DNA from: Pyrocephalus nanus
Taxonomy: Eukaryota > Chordata > Aves > Passeriformes > Tyrannidae
Assembly: GCA_038380795.1 (NCBI GenBank)
Contig: CM076265.1
Coordinates: forward strand, 1,488,001-1,552,000
DNA length: 64,000 bases
Direction: 5' to 3'
Shown here: piece by piece, positions 1 to 13,200 of the stretch
How the letters are laid out: each line of letters starts with the position of its first letter
Numbering within the stretch: the first letter of the stretch is position 1
Translations under genes and position numbers: made by a program
The notes under the pieces: model-generated
Told to the model about the DNA's origin: nothing
The model's input: the letters and a program-made list of their open reading frames with translations, nothing else
Databases searched by the model: none

Positions 1-544
1 GAGCATGTCTATAGAAAGCAGTCTGGCTGTGAGAGGAGAAAAGAACTCTCAGAGAACTCTGTTGTTGTAGCTGAAGTCATGGTTACAAAGCTTTTCCTAT
101 TCTATTCCATGGTATCCACAGCTGGGATTAAGGTGTGTGTACTTTAAAGCTTCACCTTTCGAACGTGGTTGGTAGTAGCTCCTACTTTTTGGTTTGTGGA
201 GCTCGTTTCAAGGTGCCTTTTTGATAGAAACTGTTTGTGTGGTGGGTGTTAAACAGACCACAGAAACAAAAGGCAGCCAAGATGATGGATGACACTGAGA
301 GGATTTTTGAATAGATGGTTCTGAGTGCACCCTTTATGAGCAGCAGATGATGAAAGTCCCTGAAGGTCTAGGGAAGTAGGAAGGAAGAGAATTATCTTAA
401 TATTGTCCTTTTTCTGTCCTGACTCCTTCAGTAAGGAGCTGCCCTTCGTGGTGTTTTAGGAACTCTGCAGTGGTGTTCTCCCTCTGATGATTTCATTAAA
501 GAATTGTCACCAAACTCTGGGAAATAAGCTCTCCAACCTGTTTG

Positions 545-720
545 TTAGGTTAGAAAGTTAATCTTACTTTATTCAGCACTGAGGTACATGGGGGATTGCT
601 CCACCTAGCATGGACACCAATTATCAAAACTTTTAACTATTTATACTTTTAACTATGGTTTTAGCAAACAAAGGAATAAGTGTTGATTGGCTACAAGTTA
701 TGTAGTTCTCTTATTAATTC
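545..720 (-). mobile_element. possible LTR fragment, antisense
   Basis: The stretch begins with a TTTATT (AATAAA on the minus strand) followed by wording like 'gaggtacatgggggattgct' and 'gattggctacaagtt', which resembles reversed LTR ends I remember from bird genomes. I see no clear TG...CA termini and no target-site duplication, so family and limits are uncertain. It could also be unique sequence. Confidence 0.25.
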
Positions 721-884
721 TGTCTTGTATTTGTTAGTGATTTCTCACCTCTCACGGTAATTAATCCACATTTCTAGTCTTCTTATTATCTTTTTTTCCC
801 AGATAGGGAAAGTTTCAGTACAACTGAATTGCTGTGTTGTCTTTGTTAGTTTTTCTCTGTTTTCTGCAAAATGTCCATCAAGTC

Positions 885-892
885 TATATAAA
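885..892 (+). promoter_or_regulatory. TATA-box-like TATATAAA
   Basis: TATATAAA lies 394 bases before the BBOX1 start codon chosen here. If it works as a TATA box, transcription would start near 915-925 in a pyrimidine-rich stretch. It competes with the reading that 962 is a splice acceptor, because then this sequence would be intronic. AT-rich DNA yields such motifs by chance. Confidence 0.2.
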
Positions 893-944
893 TTCTGCAT
901 TCCTAGTGTCCAGTTCTCAGCCATATCCCTCTCTCCCACGCTCT

Positions 945-962
945 GTTAACTTCCTCCCCCAG
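945..962 (+). other. BBOX1: candidate 3' splice site for BBOX1 first coding exon
   Basis: A CTGTTAAC branch-like element is followed by TTCCTCCCCCAG. A spliced 5' UTR exon upstream of the window would then join at 963, and the ATG-bearing exon would run 963-1501. Human BBOX1 has non-coding 5' exons, which makes this plausible. Not proven. Confidence 0.35.
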
Positions 963-1169
963 GTCTCAGAGCACCGACGCGCGTCAAGCCCTGAAAACTT
1001 CGGTTTGTTTTTCTCTGACATCACCCAGAGCTTCCCCATCAGCTGCTGGCCGTTTCACAGATTAAAAAAAAAAAAACCAACATCCCCTCAGCGTTTTCCC
1101 CCCTCACTGCTGCACGGATTCCTTTTTGCAAGGAGAATAACCTGTTTGGTAACGAGCCCAAACTGCGGA

Positions 1170-1176
1170 GGGGCGG
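1170..1176 (+). promoter_or_regulatory. GC box (GGGGCGG)
   Basis: A consensus Sp1-type GC box lies 110 bases before the BBOX1 start, inside a local CpG-bearing GC-rich island (about 960-1500) that stands out from the AT-rich surroundings. It may be promoter sequence or simply part of the GC-rich first coding exon. Confidence 0.25.
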
Positions 1177-1285
1177 CGGTGAAAACGCCCTGCCGATGGC
1201 CAAAGTCCCTGCAGGAGGAGGGCTGGACCCTGCAAACCCTCGGGGGAAGCCGTGCCGGGGCTCCCACACCCCCCAGCAGCTCGGC

Positions 1286-1501
1286 ATGAGCCCGGCAATT
1301 CGGAAGGTGGAAGCCCTGGGCTGTTTCGTCCGTGTGGAATGGGAGGATGGACGGGAGAGCCGCTACCCCTGCGTGTGGCTGAGGGACAATTGCCGGTGTC
1401 CCCTGTGCTTCCTGAGCTCCGCCGGGGCGCGCAGGATGCCCCTGGAGGAGCTGGATGTCAACATCGCCGCCAAGGAGGTCGCCCTGGCTGATGGAAAAAA
1501 G
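1286..1501 (+). CDS. BBOX1: BBOX1 coding exon 1 (residues 1-72)
   Basis: Encodes the start of the zinc-binding N-terminal domain, with the WLRDNCRCPLC segment holding three of the four zinc ligands (C36, C38, C41). The start at 1286 is chosen because the peptide MSPAIRKVEAL aligns with the human N-terminus and has G at -3. An in-frame ATG at 1196 would add 30 residues (discussed in findings). The exon ends at AAG and the donor is GTATTT, which is weak at +5. Read-through would end after ten intron-encoded residues. The exon is much more GC-rich than its surroundings. Confidence 0.93.
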
Positions 1502-2512
1502 GTATTTGAGGCGTCACTCGCCTTCTTGTGAAACTTGCCTAATTAACCTATTAATCCAAATTAGAGACAACGCGACCCCACCTTACACTCATCGCGGTTT
1601 GCTTAATTGCAAACCTAATAGGGTAATTTGCAAAGCTTTTAGGGAGGGGAAAAAAAAAAAAAAAAAAAAAAAAAGGCAACTTCGGGAGCTCGGATCTCCC
1701 CACCCTCGCACGAAACTTCGCTTTACAGAAACCCAGGCTTCAGCTTTTATAATATGGTAATGCTTTTGAAAATTCTGCCATGCGCTTCTTCGTCACCAGA
1801 TGTTGAAAAGAAAATTCAGACGTTTCCCGCACATGTAATTACCCTTTTTTTTTTTTCTCTCCGTTCTTTAAGTAAATGGCTTGAAAATGAGAAAAACAAA
1901 TGGCAAAGTGACAACGACTTAATCTGTAGCAAAAATACTAGTTTTTTTAGCTCATTTCCAATGTGAAAAAGTTTTCATCTTAGAAGAAGCACTCAAACTG
2001 AGGTTGAATCTAATAGTCAAAATTGGCCTGGTGTCTGTATCTACCTATCTGCATTAACGTTTGTTTCTAAAAAACGGGGAGGTTACTGAGCAAGAGAAGA
2101 CAGGAATTGCCCTTTCTGTGATTTTTAATATTTCCTGTCATATAAACCCCCAATATATCATTTAGATTTTATATGTTTTATTAAAAGAAGTACCTGGCTC
2201 CTTTGGCAAACTCATTTCCCTCATTTTACACTTAAAGATGTTTTAAATGTGTTGAATGTGCAGCAGTCAACCCTGGTCATTTTTTGTTACCAGATTAGGA
2301 ATATTAGGGATTGTCTGTTCCCCTCAGGGACAGATGAAAGCACAGCACTAATCCTGAACTGATAGTGGTGATTTACCATCATGTGAAAAGAGCAGATTTA
2401 TGTGAAATGGGGATTGATACCTACTCAACAGCCCTGAGAATTCAGGTCAGGATCTGTGCTGGACTGAGCTCTTTCAGTTCATGGCAAGTAAAGCCATATC
2501 CTTTCTTTCTCT

Positions 2513-2548
<36 letters not shown>

Positions 2549-5500
2549 GAATTAAGAAGAACAACACTTTTAAAAAATTTATTTGAAAGAGGAAAGATTT
2601 TTCAAAAGTAGGCGAGGGTTTTCTCTCCTAGCTTTTTTTTTTTTTTTTTTTTTTCCCAGTCTGTCTTCTCCTTTTTCTTTTCTCACAAGCTGTCTGTTTT
2701 GCAGGATATTTTCACTCTTCTGAGTTGTGGTGAAGTGCTCTCCCCAGAGATATGTGCCAGCTTCTCCTTTTTCCTTCTTCCTCTTAAGCACAGTGAAAGC
2801 AGTCCACACAAAACAGCAAATTAGGTCATGGATTCATGTGAAAATGAGCATTTATAAAAGGTGTCAGAATTTGGATGATGTTCAGGTTACGTTTTCATCA
2901 GTTGTTTGCTGCCACATTCCAGGGAATGCTTGATTGCAATATTACTGATCTATATATTAAAATTTCTGCAATTTTTAAGAGGTTTTTTTGCTGTTCTAGG
3001 TGATGTTTTTTAATTTTTTTTTTTCTTCTAAACTTGTCTTTTGCTTTGTGTTGAAAGCTCTCCATCACGTGGCCCGATGAACACGCGAGCGAATATGAAG
3101 CTGAGTGGCTGAAAAAAAGATGCTTCTCTGAAGAAGCCAGAGCAGAAATGCAAGCAGATTTATTTTTGCCAGGTAGGAATTAAATCCATGTCTGTCATGC
3201 TTGTATCCAGTGCAAGACAGCCCTGGCTAGAGGTGCCTGTATGAGGCCTACCCAGCTGGAGCCCCCCTTGGTGCCCAGTGCCAGGCTGTTCGTGCACAAC
3301 AGGGACCCTGAGAGAAGTATTAACTGTTTGGGCTGCATTTGCTTTCCTAAAAGCCTTTTCTTTCCAAGACAGGCTTAGTAGGTCTCCCAAATGAGCCTTG
3401 TGGACCAACAGTGGTCTGTGTGACGATGCAGCGTGTGCTGTTTAAGCTGTTTAATTTTTTTCTAAATTTTTCCAAAAAGAAAGATTACTTAGAATTGCAA
3501 GAGACTTAGAATTGAATTTTTTTTCCCCCTTTCCTTGGCTGCCTTGTTAAAAAGTAACTGTGTATCAGTGTGCAGTGCTGAAGGTCAGGTTGTGTTTGCT
3601 TTGCATCCCATACCTGTTGCAGTAGCTGACAGGCTTTTGATCACAAAGCATTTTGTGCAACTTGTCTGTAACATTTACCCACTCTAAATCACTCACCCTT
3701 TTGAGTGAACAATTATAGACCCACTGGGACTGGCATGATGCACATCATCATTTCTTTGACAGCCTTTCAAGACTGTGAGAATGAAACATGTGAAAACTTG
3801 CAGGATTTCTGCTGTTGCTCTTAACAGTGTTCCTGTGAGAGCTGCTGCTGCAGAAAGCTGTGCATCTGCATTCAGAGTTAAGACAGTATCTGTTAAAATA
3901 GGATATCACTTCAGAAAAAAGAAACTAGAGGTTGGCTGATGGTGTGAAACTCAGATCCAGGTATCATTTTCCTCAGAGCTTAGCAAAGGCAAATCCACAG
4001 TTGGTTTATGCCCCATTTTTTTTTTTTTTTTGTGTGTGTTTTCTATTCTAACAAATAAAAGACAGTTGGTTTGTGTTGTGGTTTTTTTCCCCTGAAAGAT
4101 GAGAAATGGGAAAATATGTGGCCCTAGATTTGTCCTTCATCTGAGCTTTGTTTGGCATTTTAGGGACAGATGATGAGGCCAGTTATGTTACCCACTTTCT
4201 GCAGGTCAAATATTCCTCAGCACCCGTTGTCCTAAACAAAACCCAGCCTTTTATATCTGGTTTAAAACTTAAGTGATGGGTAATATTTCCATTCATTTTA
4301 GTGGATCCTGTAACAGACTCTTCACAGCTCTAAATGGAACTTTTTTTAACCTGATAATATAAAAGTTTATGTCTGATTTAGTTTTGGCAACAATAAACCG
4401 CTGTGTTTACTATTTTGGAAGGTTGGGCATGTTTCCAGATGGAACATGATGAAGATGCAAACCTCATTCAGGGAAAGCAGGCTTGATTTCTCAGGGAGTT
4501 GAGTTTTTATTTGTAAAAATGAAGATGCTGTGCAAGCTAGCAGGATGTTTTGTAGCCTCTGAGGGATCAATGTAAATTGAACATTGCTTTAGTCAGTACC
4601 CAGGCAAAATAATCTAGATCTCTGGTTATATTTGTTAGCAAAGATATCAATAGCTGAGATTTCAGTAGCTGAGATTTCAGTATTTCAGATGTAATGCTAC
4701 TTTTTTTCACCTGTTATGAAGTCTAATTGGCTGTGATTTGCCTTCATATGTATTCATTCATTTGCCACTGCTCTTCTTCAGTGGAGCCAACCAGGTAAAA
4801 AAATCTACACCAAAGGTCTGCTTTATTTTTTGGGGCAATGCTTTTTCAAATTCTGTTTCACATGGTAGATCTGAAGAAATGTGTTTATAAAAATTACAGT
4901 GATTAACTGGCTTTTTTTAGTGGTGTAATTCTGCTCTTCCTCATATCCTCAAAAAAAGTCTTGGCTCATTATGATGGGCAGCTTCTCCCAACTTTCCCAG
5001 GTTTCAGTGGCAAAAAAAAAGGCTGCAGCCTGTAAATTTACTTGCTGGCTGGCTGAGATCTGTTTCTCATTGTGTACTGGGGGTAAGTTTAGAACTCTCT
5101 TCCTTGTGGTCAGTGGAGTTACACACTGCAAATTACATGCCCTTGAGTAACTAATCACATCCCAGCAGTGTAGTGTTACAGACAGTGATATGGAGTGCCA
5201 GCCCTGCATGCTGCTTCAACAAATAGAAACCCAAACCCACCAGACTGCTGTAGTTAAAGGTTAACCTTCACTGCTGACATTATCACAGCACTGGCTATTA
5301 TTTTTCTATTTTCTTTTGCAAGTGATTACTTGCTTTTAATGTTGCTTTTTTTTTTTTTTAATGTTTTTCCATCAAAGCTTCTGATTCAAAAACCCTCGGT
5401 GTCAGGAGTTGTATTAAACCCAAAAAGAAGTGTAGGTCAGATTTTCAGTGCACAGTGAAGTGACAAGCTGTGTGGCAATATGTCAAGGCTCTCCTTTTAA

Positions 5501-7241
5501 AACATTGCCAGGTCCTACCATGCAATCTGCAAAATCTGCTATTTGTGTCTATCAAGGCTCACTCCAGCCCAGCTTACAAAATACTCCCAAAAGAACAGCA
5601 AAAGAGCCATATTCTACTTCTCCAGCCATGGTGTCTCAAAGATGCTCTCCTTTTCCTTCCTGTTTACTTCTGTTCTCCCCAGCAAATGTCACGGGAATGT
5701 TTTAGCACCACTGTGACTCAGATGCTGTGGGTGGTGGAGGGTGCTTGTGAGAGACACTGAGTGTGCCAGTATCCAGTCTCTCACTGCATTGCATTTGCTG
5801 AGGCTCATTTTCCAAGATGCTGGCATCTCCCAACAGCAGGATGTGAGGGGAAAAAAAAATTAGATAATATCACGATATTTTCCTTCTGGGTAGAAGGAAA
5901 AACTGTGCAGAGGTAGTGCACCTAGTGATACTTACTATTTTTAACCCTAGGTTAGGTTAAGGTTTTAGCATAAGTTTAAAGGTTTCAGATGATGATTGTC
6001 CTTTAAAATGTGATGATGTGACTTTGGATATATATCCAGCTCCCACTGAAGTTTAAATTGGGATGTTAAATCAGTGATGCTTTCAGTTTCTCTGCTAGGT
6101 TCTGAGAGATAATAATTTTAAGAGGACGAAATTAAATGTAATATTTTTACTGTAAGAGTTTGGTCATTTGAATTTATCCTGCAGTAATAATCAATAAGAG
6201 CTTAATGCCATGAGTTAGGCTGACATATGCATAACAATACAGCAAAATGCACTTAGCTTTCAACAAACATTAAAACACAAAATAACTTTGGATGAAATAA
6301 ATTGATCTGTGATGTCTAGACTTTCTTTCCTATATGACTCCAGCATAAAAAGGTTTTGATCAGCACTGTCTCAGGCTGCATAGTAAATGCTGGATAATTC
6401 CAGGTGCTTGTTGGTGCATGCACACCATCAGCAGGGACTGGGCCAAGGTGACATCTTCTGATTTTTTTTGTGTAGATTCTAATGTAGGTGGTTTACTATG
6501 GCTGACCTGGTATGATCAAGAAATAGGATTCTTTTTTTCTCCTTTCCTCCCCCCCCCAAATTATTGTTCTGAAATGGAAAGAGGCCTTAATTCTTTCAGA
6601 AGTATTTAATTCTTTCCCAGTTTGAAAATCTGGGGGTTTAGCAGTCATAATAAAACCAAAAAGTAATTCTACCAGGCCTTTGTTTTTATGCCTTATTGAG
6701 TTGTTCAGATACGTTTGTAAACATAAAGATGCTGCTACATGAAAGAACTTAAATGTCTTCACATCACAGGATCTTTTTTTCGTCCTGTCCCTTCTCCAAA
6801 TAATTATGGACCTTATAATTTGTCAAACTGTAAGTATTAGACAGAATACAACACTTACTTTCATCTGGAGTGGAGGAGAAGTAAATCTTTGTAAATGCTG
6901 CTTATTTTAGTGCAGACCTTGGGATCTTGTAGCCTCTCTTCTCTGAAACGTGAAATGGGATTTAAAAGCATTTGTGTACCAGCCTGCACCTTTAAAAAGA
7001 CAAATAAACCCCAGCTACTGAGGGTGCTGGCTGCACTTGTCACTGGAAGGGAATTTCCATGAGAAAACTGAAACTTTGAAGGACAGTTTATGGCAGGATT
7101 GAACTGTATTTATGTCTTTTCAGCTTTGTTTGTTTCGTTGGTGTTTTGAAGGTTTTGTTTTTGTTTTTGTTTTTTTTTTTTTGTTTGTTTTTTTTTTTTT
7201 TGTTTTTGGTGTGAGTTTCTTAAATGCAACGTAATTACACA

Positions 7242-7278
<37 letters not shown>

Positions 7279-10200
7279 AGCTGCTCAGTTTTAGTGCCTG
7301 GTTGGGGAGTATCAGAGAAGAGCTCAGTTTCCTGGAAATTTTACAATTTCCACATCATAGTGGTACTGTAAGGGCCATCCCATATTAGGTGGAGCTTCTA
7401 GCAAGAGCAGTAGGCATTGGGAACTTGAACAAGAGGATAGTCCATGTACCCTGGGACTACTGGAGCTGCAGTTAAATTCCAGGTGCATATATATAAATAT
7501 TTTTCAAAGTGAGGGAAAAATCTCTTGGTATATTCCTTGAAATTCTACTCATTTCAGGAAGATAAAGAAAATATTTGTTAGCAAGATGACAGCAAGAAAA
7601 CTAAGATGGAAAAGAGGAATCTTAGTTTTTCACATAACTATTTACCTGCACTGACAGCGAAGCTTAAATTTGTCATTCAAAGAGTGTTTGTGGTTGTTCA
7701 CACAGCATACCTAGAGCTATTTCAATTTCATAACTTTTAATAGAGAAAAGAGAAAATATTCGTATTTTATCTCTTCACCATCTTTCAAGTGTGTGAAAGT
7801 ATGTATATTGAATTAAACAGGGTGGAGCAGTGAGGTAAGATTTATATCATTCCTCAAGGATTGCACATTTTTCATTTTTTTGAACATTAAAAATTCAACA
7901 GCTTGTCGATCATACTTCAGGTTTTTTGAACCACAGGTAGAGTATAGAAGATGGTCTGTGTGAATAGTTTCTTGGACTGTCTCTAACTAGCAGTGGCCAA
8001 AGGAAAAAGGAGCACTTAGTGGTTGAAAAATGCTGTAATTGTGTAGTGTTTGGCTTCAATTTTTTATGAGCAAGTTGTATTTTGTATTTGCTACCTATAT
8101 CTAGAAAGAGATAAAAAAGAACCCCCAAACCTGGTCTTCACATTTGTTTGAAGTGTATTATGTCCCTCTGTCACCAGGTGAAATTCCCCAGAGCTCTCAT
8201 TGGAAAGCTCCCTGGAATCTGTAATCATTTTCATTGGTCCTGTCCCTTGAAGAGATGTTGGCATAAAGAAAGGTTATAGGTGTTTTATAAAGGATGCCAT
8301 CTGCATTTCTCAAATGTTTATGGCCTCATTTACAGTGTGTAATCTCTGTGATTGATGACTGGGCAGGTTAACTAAAAGTTAGCTAAAATGCCGAGTAAGG
8401 TGGCTGTGATTTAAACCAAGCAATTATTCTATGAAATAGATTAATTTTTTTTTCCTGCTTTATAGTGCACTCTCCTAAGAATTAGCTGTTTCAGACTAAA
8501 TGTATAAAAGCAAGGAAAAAAACTCAGATAAAGATATGATTGATATATCTTTATTGTAACAGTATGTGCTGAGTTTTGGTGCTAGAACTTGTTTCTCTAT
8601 TTCTTCCCTTCCAGAACGCCAATATTGGGGCTCAGACCTTCAGCTTCCCAAAATGCCTTTTGAAGAAGTCATGCACAACGATGAAAGTGCATACAAGTGG
8701 CTGTGCACCCTAAAGAAAGTAGGAATCGTTCTGCTGACAGGAGCTGCCACGAGGCAGGGAGAGCTGATTAAACTTGGCCACAGGATTGGGTTCCTGCGCC
8801 TCACTTTTTATGGGTGAGTTTGTTTTTTCATGTCTTTGCCTCTCAGGATTTGTAATCCCCTCTAATGTTCTTCATTTAAGCTTGCTGGATTTATTTTTTG
8901 AGTTAAGCTATTAAAGCAAGGTGTAGGGTTTTTTTTTTTCTCTGTATATTAGAAAGTCTGTTGTCACAGGCAGGGCAGAAAGATGTAAAGATGAGCAGCA
9001 ATAACATTAACTGTTGGGAGAAGGAAAAGTGCCTGAAAACAGGTGTCAAATGCAAGATAACAAAAAAAGAAACTTACTTATCTACACCATGGAATAAACC
9101 CAAAAATCCCTAATCCACTCCCCTTCTGAAAAGAGGAAGTTATCTGTCCTGAGACTTTTTTCTTAGTCTGATTTTGAGTCAGGGAAATAGGTAAGGCTTA
9201 GATGATGCTGTTGTGTCCCCAGCAAGCAGAGCTCAGCTGCAGGAGGGCCAGCAGGAACTTGTGAATCATCCTTTTGATGCCACGAGGGGGTAAACTGAAC
9301 CTTCTACCTCCTCAAGCACCTACTTAGGTGAGCAGATAAATGATGATGGCAGCTCACGTCTTGCTGAGCTGAGTCAGTGACCTCCATCTAGCTGAGTAAA
9401 GAAGCAGTGCTATTAGCTAATATTTATAATAATTTTCAGCTCTGGAACAGAATTTAATTTCTTATTGGCATCCAGTTCTAGGGTGGTTTTTACAACCGTA
9501 ATAAAACAACAACTTTGGGTAATTTCCTTGCTATTTCACTGGCAGCCAAATACAAGGCCTACCAAATATTATAAATAAAAGGATAAACCTGGAATTGGCA
9601 AGCTTGCCAAATAAAACATTACCTCAGGGCCATGAATTTTAAACTGAAATGTAGCAGAAATGAATATAATTCTGACACATGGAAAAAAAAAAAAAAAAGA
9701 AAAGCCTTTTTTTCTTGTCTAGATGTGTGCTTGGTTCAAGCTCCCTGAAATGTCATTACTGTAAAAAGTGGAAACATTCTCTGTACCAGCCATGTAAAGG
9801 GTTTCCATGCTTTTAAATTAACCTTTTTCTTTCCCTTGGGGAGGCCCAACTCCATTAACTCCAGTCATAGCACAATTAATTTCTCCAACTTTCTCATGCC
9901 CTGAACCTCCTCCTCTGTTCTGAAGCCTTGTCCAGTGCTTGAGTTGATGCTTCAGCTCAGCAGAGACTTGGACAAAGTGAAGTTGATTTTTTTCACATTC
10001 AGTGCTGAGCTCCCTATTAGCATCTCCGACTTTAAGCCGGTAACTTGAGCAATTTTTAATAAGAAAATTAAAATGTGTATAATTTTTTTTTTAGAACCGT
10101 GAAGTTGACACCGTAGCCTATAAAATTAAAAAGATGGAGCAAACATAGCTGCCTTCAACACTAAGGACAAGGAGGATATAAGGGGCTGGTTTTTGGCTGT

Positions 10201-13200
10201 CAAACTGGGAACTGTGAAAAGTGTGGTTGAAATTATCATGCTTGAGTAGTGAGGTCACGTAGTGATGAATATTTGCTGCACCAAATAATAAAAATTATTT
10301 CTCCCAGGCAGTTAAACACATTTGCAAATATGCAAGGGGCTTTTCCCTCTGGCAAGTGAAGAAATTTAGTTTTAGCATTTTGCATAGTTTCTGTACTAAA
10401 TACCACTCAAAACTGACAAACAGAAGTGTTTGCATCCTGTATATAAATAATTTTTCTATGCATATTCTCTAGCATATTTTCTTTTTAAACTGTTATTGAG
10501 AAGTAAAGTTAGACATACACCATCTGAAGCATAAAATATTTGGTCTATAGTATTTCAAAAGGGAAAATGAGTTTCATAATTCTATGTACCCCCCCCCCAA
10601 AAAAAAAAAAAAAAAAGGGCTAGAGACTGTCAGAGAAAGATTATAAAGCCTTAAAAATAAGTTTTGGGGAAAGCTACATAGCCTGTATCAATTTTATATT
10701 TCATTGATAATGTGCTACATGTGGCAGAGGAAAGTGAAAGGCTGATAAAAAAAAAAAATGGACCAACTTCAATGTGCTTATTTCTGAAGCCTCAGTGCTG
10801 AGATGATGATTTCTCCTGGCAGAAGCCTCTTGGTTCATGTCTTCAACTGGAAAGCCATCATTCTTCTAGGTACAACACTGGGGGCAGATGTCCCTTGGAG
10901 CAATGAAGTTTATCTAGGACTGCTGAAATAAGCCTTTGTTGGGGTGGAGGGACACTGCTAAATCCTTATTTCTTTATAGCTTTAAAATATTTTCACGTTC
11001 AAAGGTGCAATTACTCTTTCCTGCTGTGATTTCACAGTCTCAGTGAGCACTGTCTGACACGCTGTTCCAACATGTTTTCTCTTTTCCCTTTCATTGCACA
11101 GACCAACGTGGCAAGTGCAAGACAAAGCAGATGCCAACAACGTGGCTTATACAACTGGGAAGCTGAGTTTTCACACCGATTACCCGGTTCTGCATCATCC
11201 ACCAGGGGTGAGTTGAATCTACTGACTTCTTTTTCAGCCCACAAAAGGGGAAAGGGAAGTGTTACTACAGTGGGAAATATGGTTGGCATTCAGTGACTCT
11301 GAAATTTATTTTTTTTTTTGTAAAAGAGCAATGTAAAAATGTGTATAAAATATAATATATATACAAGGGCATGCAATATATGCAGTATGATGTAAGTTCA
11401 GCATAATAAGCCCCTTACATGTCCCATAATGATTAAATTAAATTCACAGAGTGTTGAAAATATTGCCATATGAGAAAACTTTAGAGTCCTGTGTGTACCT
11501 TGAATATTATTATATTATAAAAGTTAGGTGTCTGAATGCTGTAGTCAAGTTGTGACATTTTAGGAGTCATCTGTTCAGTTCAGGAGGGGAATAGAGGAAG
11601 AAATATTAAGATGGTATACTCTGTTTTCTGTGAATTGACATAAGATAGACACTTGTTTGCCCTTTAATAATAGACAAAAAAAAGGGGGCCATTCTTTAAA
11701 ACTGGACAACCATAAAAAATATGTTTTCACCCGGCCTCTGTCTTATCAAAGTGTGATCTACATAATCCACATAATTCCAGAGAACTGGAAAGTAGTAGAA
11801 ACAGGTAAAAAGAAACAAAGATAATGCTGGAAAAGTTTGCACCTATAAAACTTCCCCTTCTCTTGCTGTGGAGTACTTTGTTGTTTCTGTACTTAAAGCC
11901 AATGTGATTTACCCGCAGGTAAGTTCTAAATACTTCACAATAAATTACCTTTTCATCATTTAGATACTGCTGGTATAGAGTAAGAATGGAACAGCCCTTC
12001 ATTAATAGAGAGCAGATGTGAATTATCTCATTGTCCTGTCTGTGCCAAAGCTCACACTCTGCTATGAAACATGAGAAAAAGAACGTAACATTTTTCATTC
12101 AAACGTGCTTGTAAGAAATAAGAGTATTAAAGTACATTGAATTGTTTATGGACATTGTCCCAAATGTGCAGTTTTCTTTATATATCCAGCTATTACACAA
12201 TGTTTGAATTCCTTACACGTGTTTATTACGAATACGTGAAGAGCTGTGTGTAAATGGATAGTGATTAGTTTCAGAACTGTCCCGTAAAAATTGTTTTAGG
12301 ATTTCCTAGGGGAGTTTTGCTGCTTGTGTCAGCAGCTCAGGCTTACACCAGTGCAACCTGGAGCCCAGTTTAGGCTTTCTGCTCCATCTTACACCTTGGC
12401 AAATTCACTCGGGGGTGAAATGAAACCCTCTTAATCCTACTATGTGAGAGAGACACCGGGCCTATTGCCTTCTCTGAGAGCCACCTTTTCCCCTTTCCGA
12501 GTGGATAATTCACAGCAGGTTTTATTTTTTGCAGTACAAAGCTAACCCTGCTTTTTGACATAAGACAGCGATGCATTTAAAACTGTGTGACTGCCACAAA
12601 GAGGGACTCAAAGGAAAAAGCAAGACTACTTTTGCCACTGACTTACAGGTTGCAACCATTAGAGCATATCCCAAAGGGGATGGATTTATGAACATGCTGC
12701 TTTAATTTTTTTTCCTTTGTGGCAGTGGTGGCAGAGTGTTGTGAAGCTGCAGTAAATGGGAACTCCAGGCTTTCCCTGGGAAAAAAAAAACATCAACAAC
12801 AACCCAAAACAAAAGAACCACAGCTATGAGGGAACTGATACTAATGAGCTGTTAAATATGCAAGCTAATTACTTTTTAAAATGAGCCGTTAATTTATTCC
12901 AGGTTCAGTTTCTCCATTGTATAAAGCAAACAGCTGCAGGAGGTGAAAGTGAGGTGGTCGATGGATTCCACGTATGCAACAAGATGAAGAAACAAAATCC
13001 TGAGGCATACCAGATCCTGTCCTCTACTCCTGTAGACTACACTGATGTTGGGGTGGACTACTGTGATTTTGCTGTGCACGGTAAACAAAGGATTATAGAG
13101 TGAGTAGACCCAAACAAGACCGAACAGGACCTGAAAAGAAAATCCCTGCTGTGTTGTGGGTTCCATTCCGGTAGAAGAAGGTCTGCTCCTGCCACCTTGT

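Larger units (their letters stand above)
1..962. other. BBOX1 upstream flank or 5' intron
   Basis: No coding exon is recognisable here. The stretch is AT-rich. At about 545-720 it holds a segment that resembles a reversed avian LTR (listed separately). A TATATAAA lies at 885-892, and a good splice acceptor (branch-like CTGTTAAC, then a pyrimidine run and CAG) ends at 962. The region could therefore be either proximal promoter or the end of a 5' UTR intron, and the sequence alone does not decide. Confidence 0.5.
3173..8614 (+). other. BBOX1: BBOX1 intron 2
   Basis: The longest intron of the gene (5.4 kb), phase 1. It contains an exact 15-bp tandem duplication at 4651-4680 and a T-rich/A-rich inverted pair at 7153-7276. 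I see no coding exon and no clear transposon in the rest. Confidence 0.85.

Noticed and set aside
834..1289. 151-codon plus-strand ORF overlapping the BBOX1 start
   Set aside because: It is in a different frame from the conserved BBOX1 exon, has no recognisable domain, and spans the candidate TATA box, splice acceptor and 5' UTR.
11727..12098. 123-codon minus-strand ORF in BBOX1 intron 4
   Set aside because: Low-similarity hydrophobic composition and no recognised domain; consistent with chance in AT-rich DNA.
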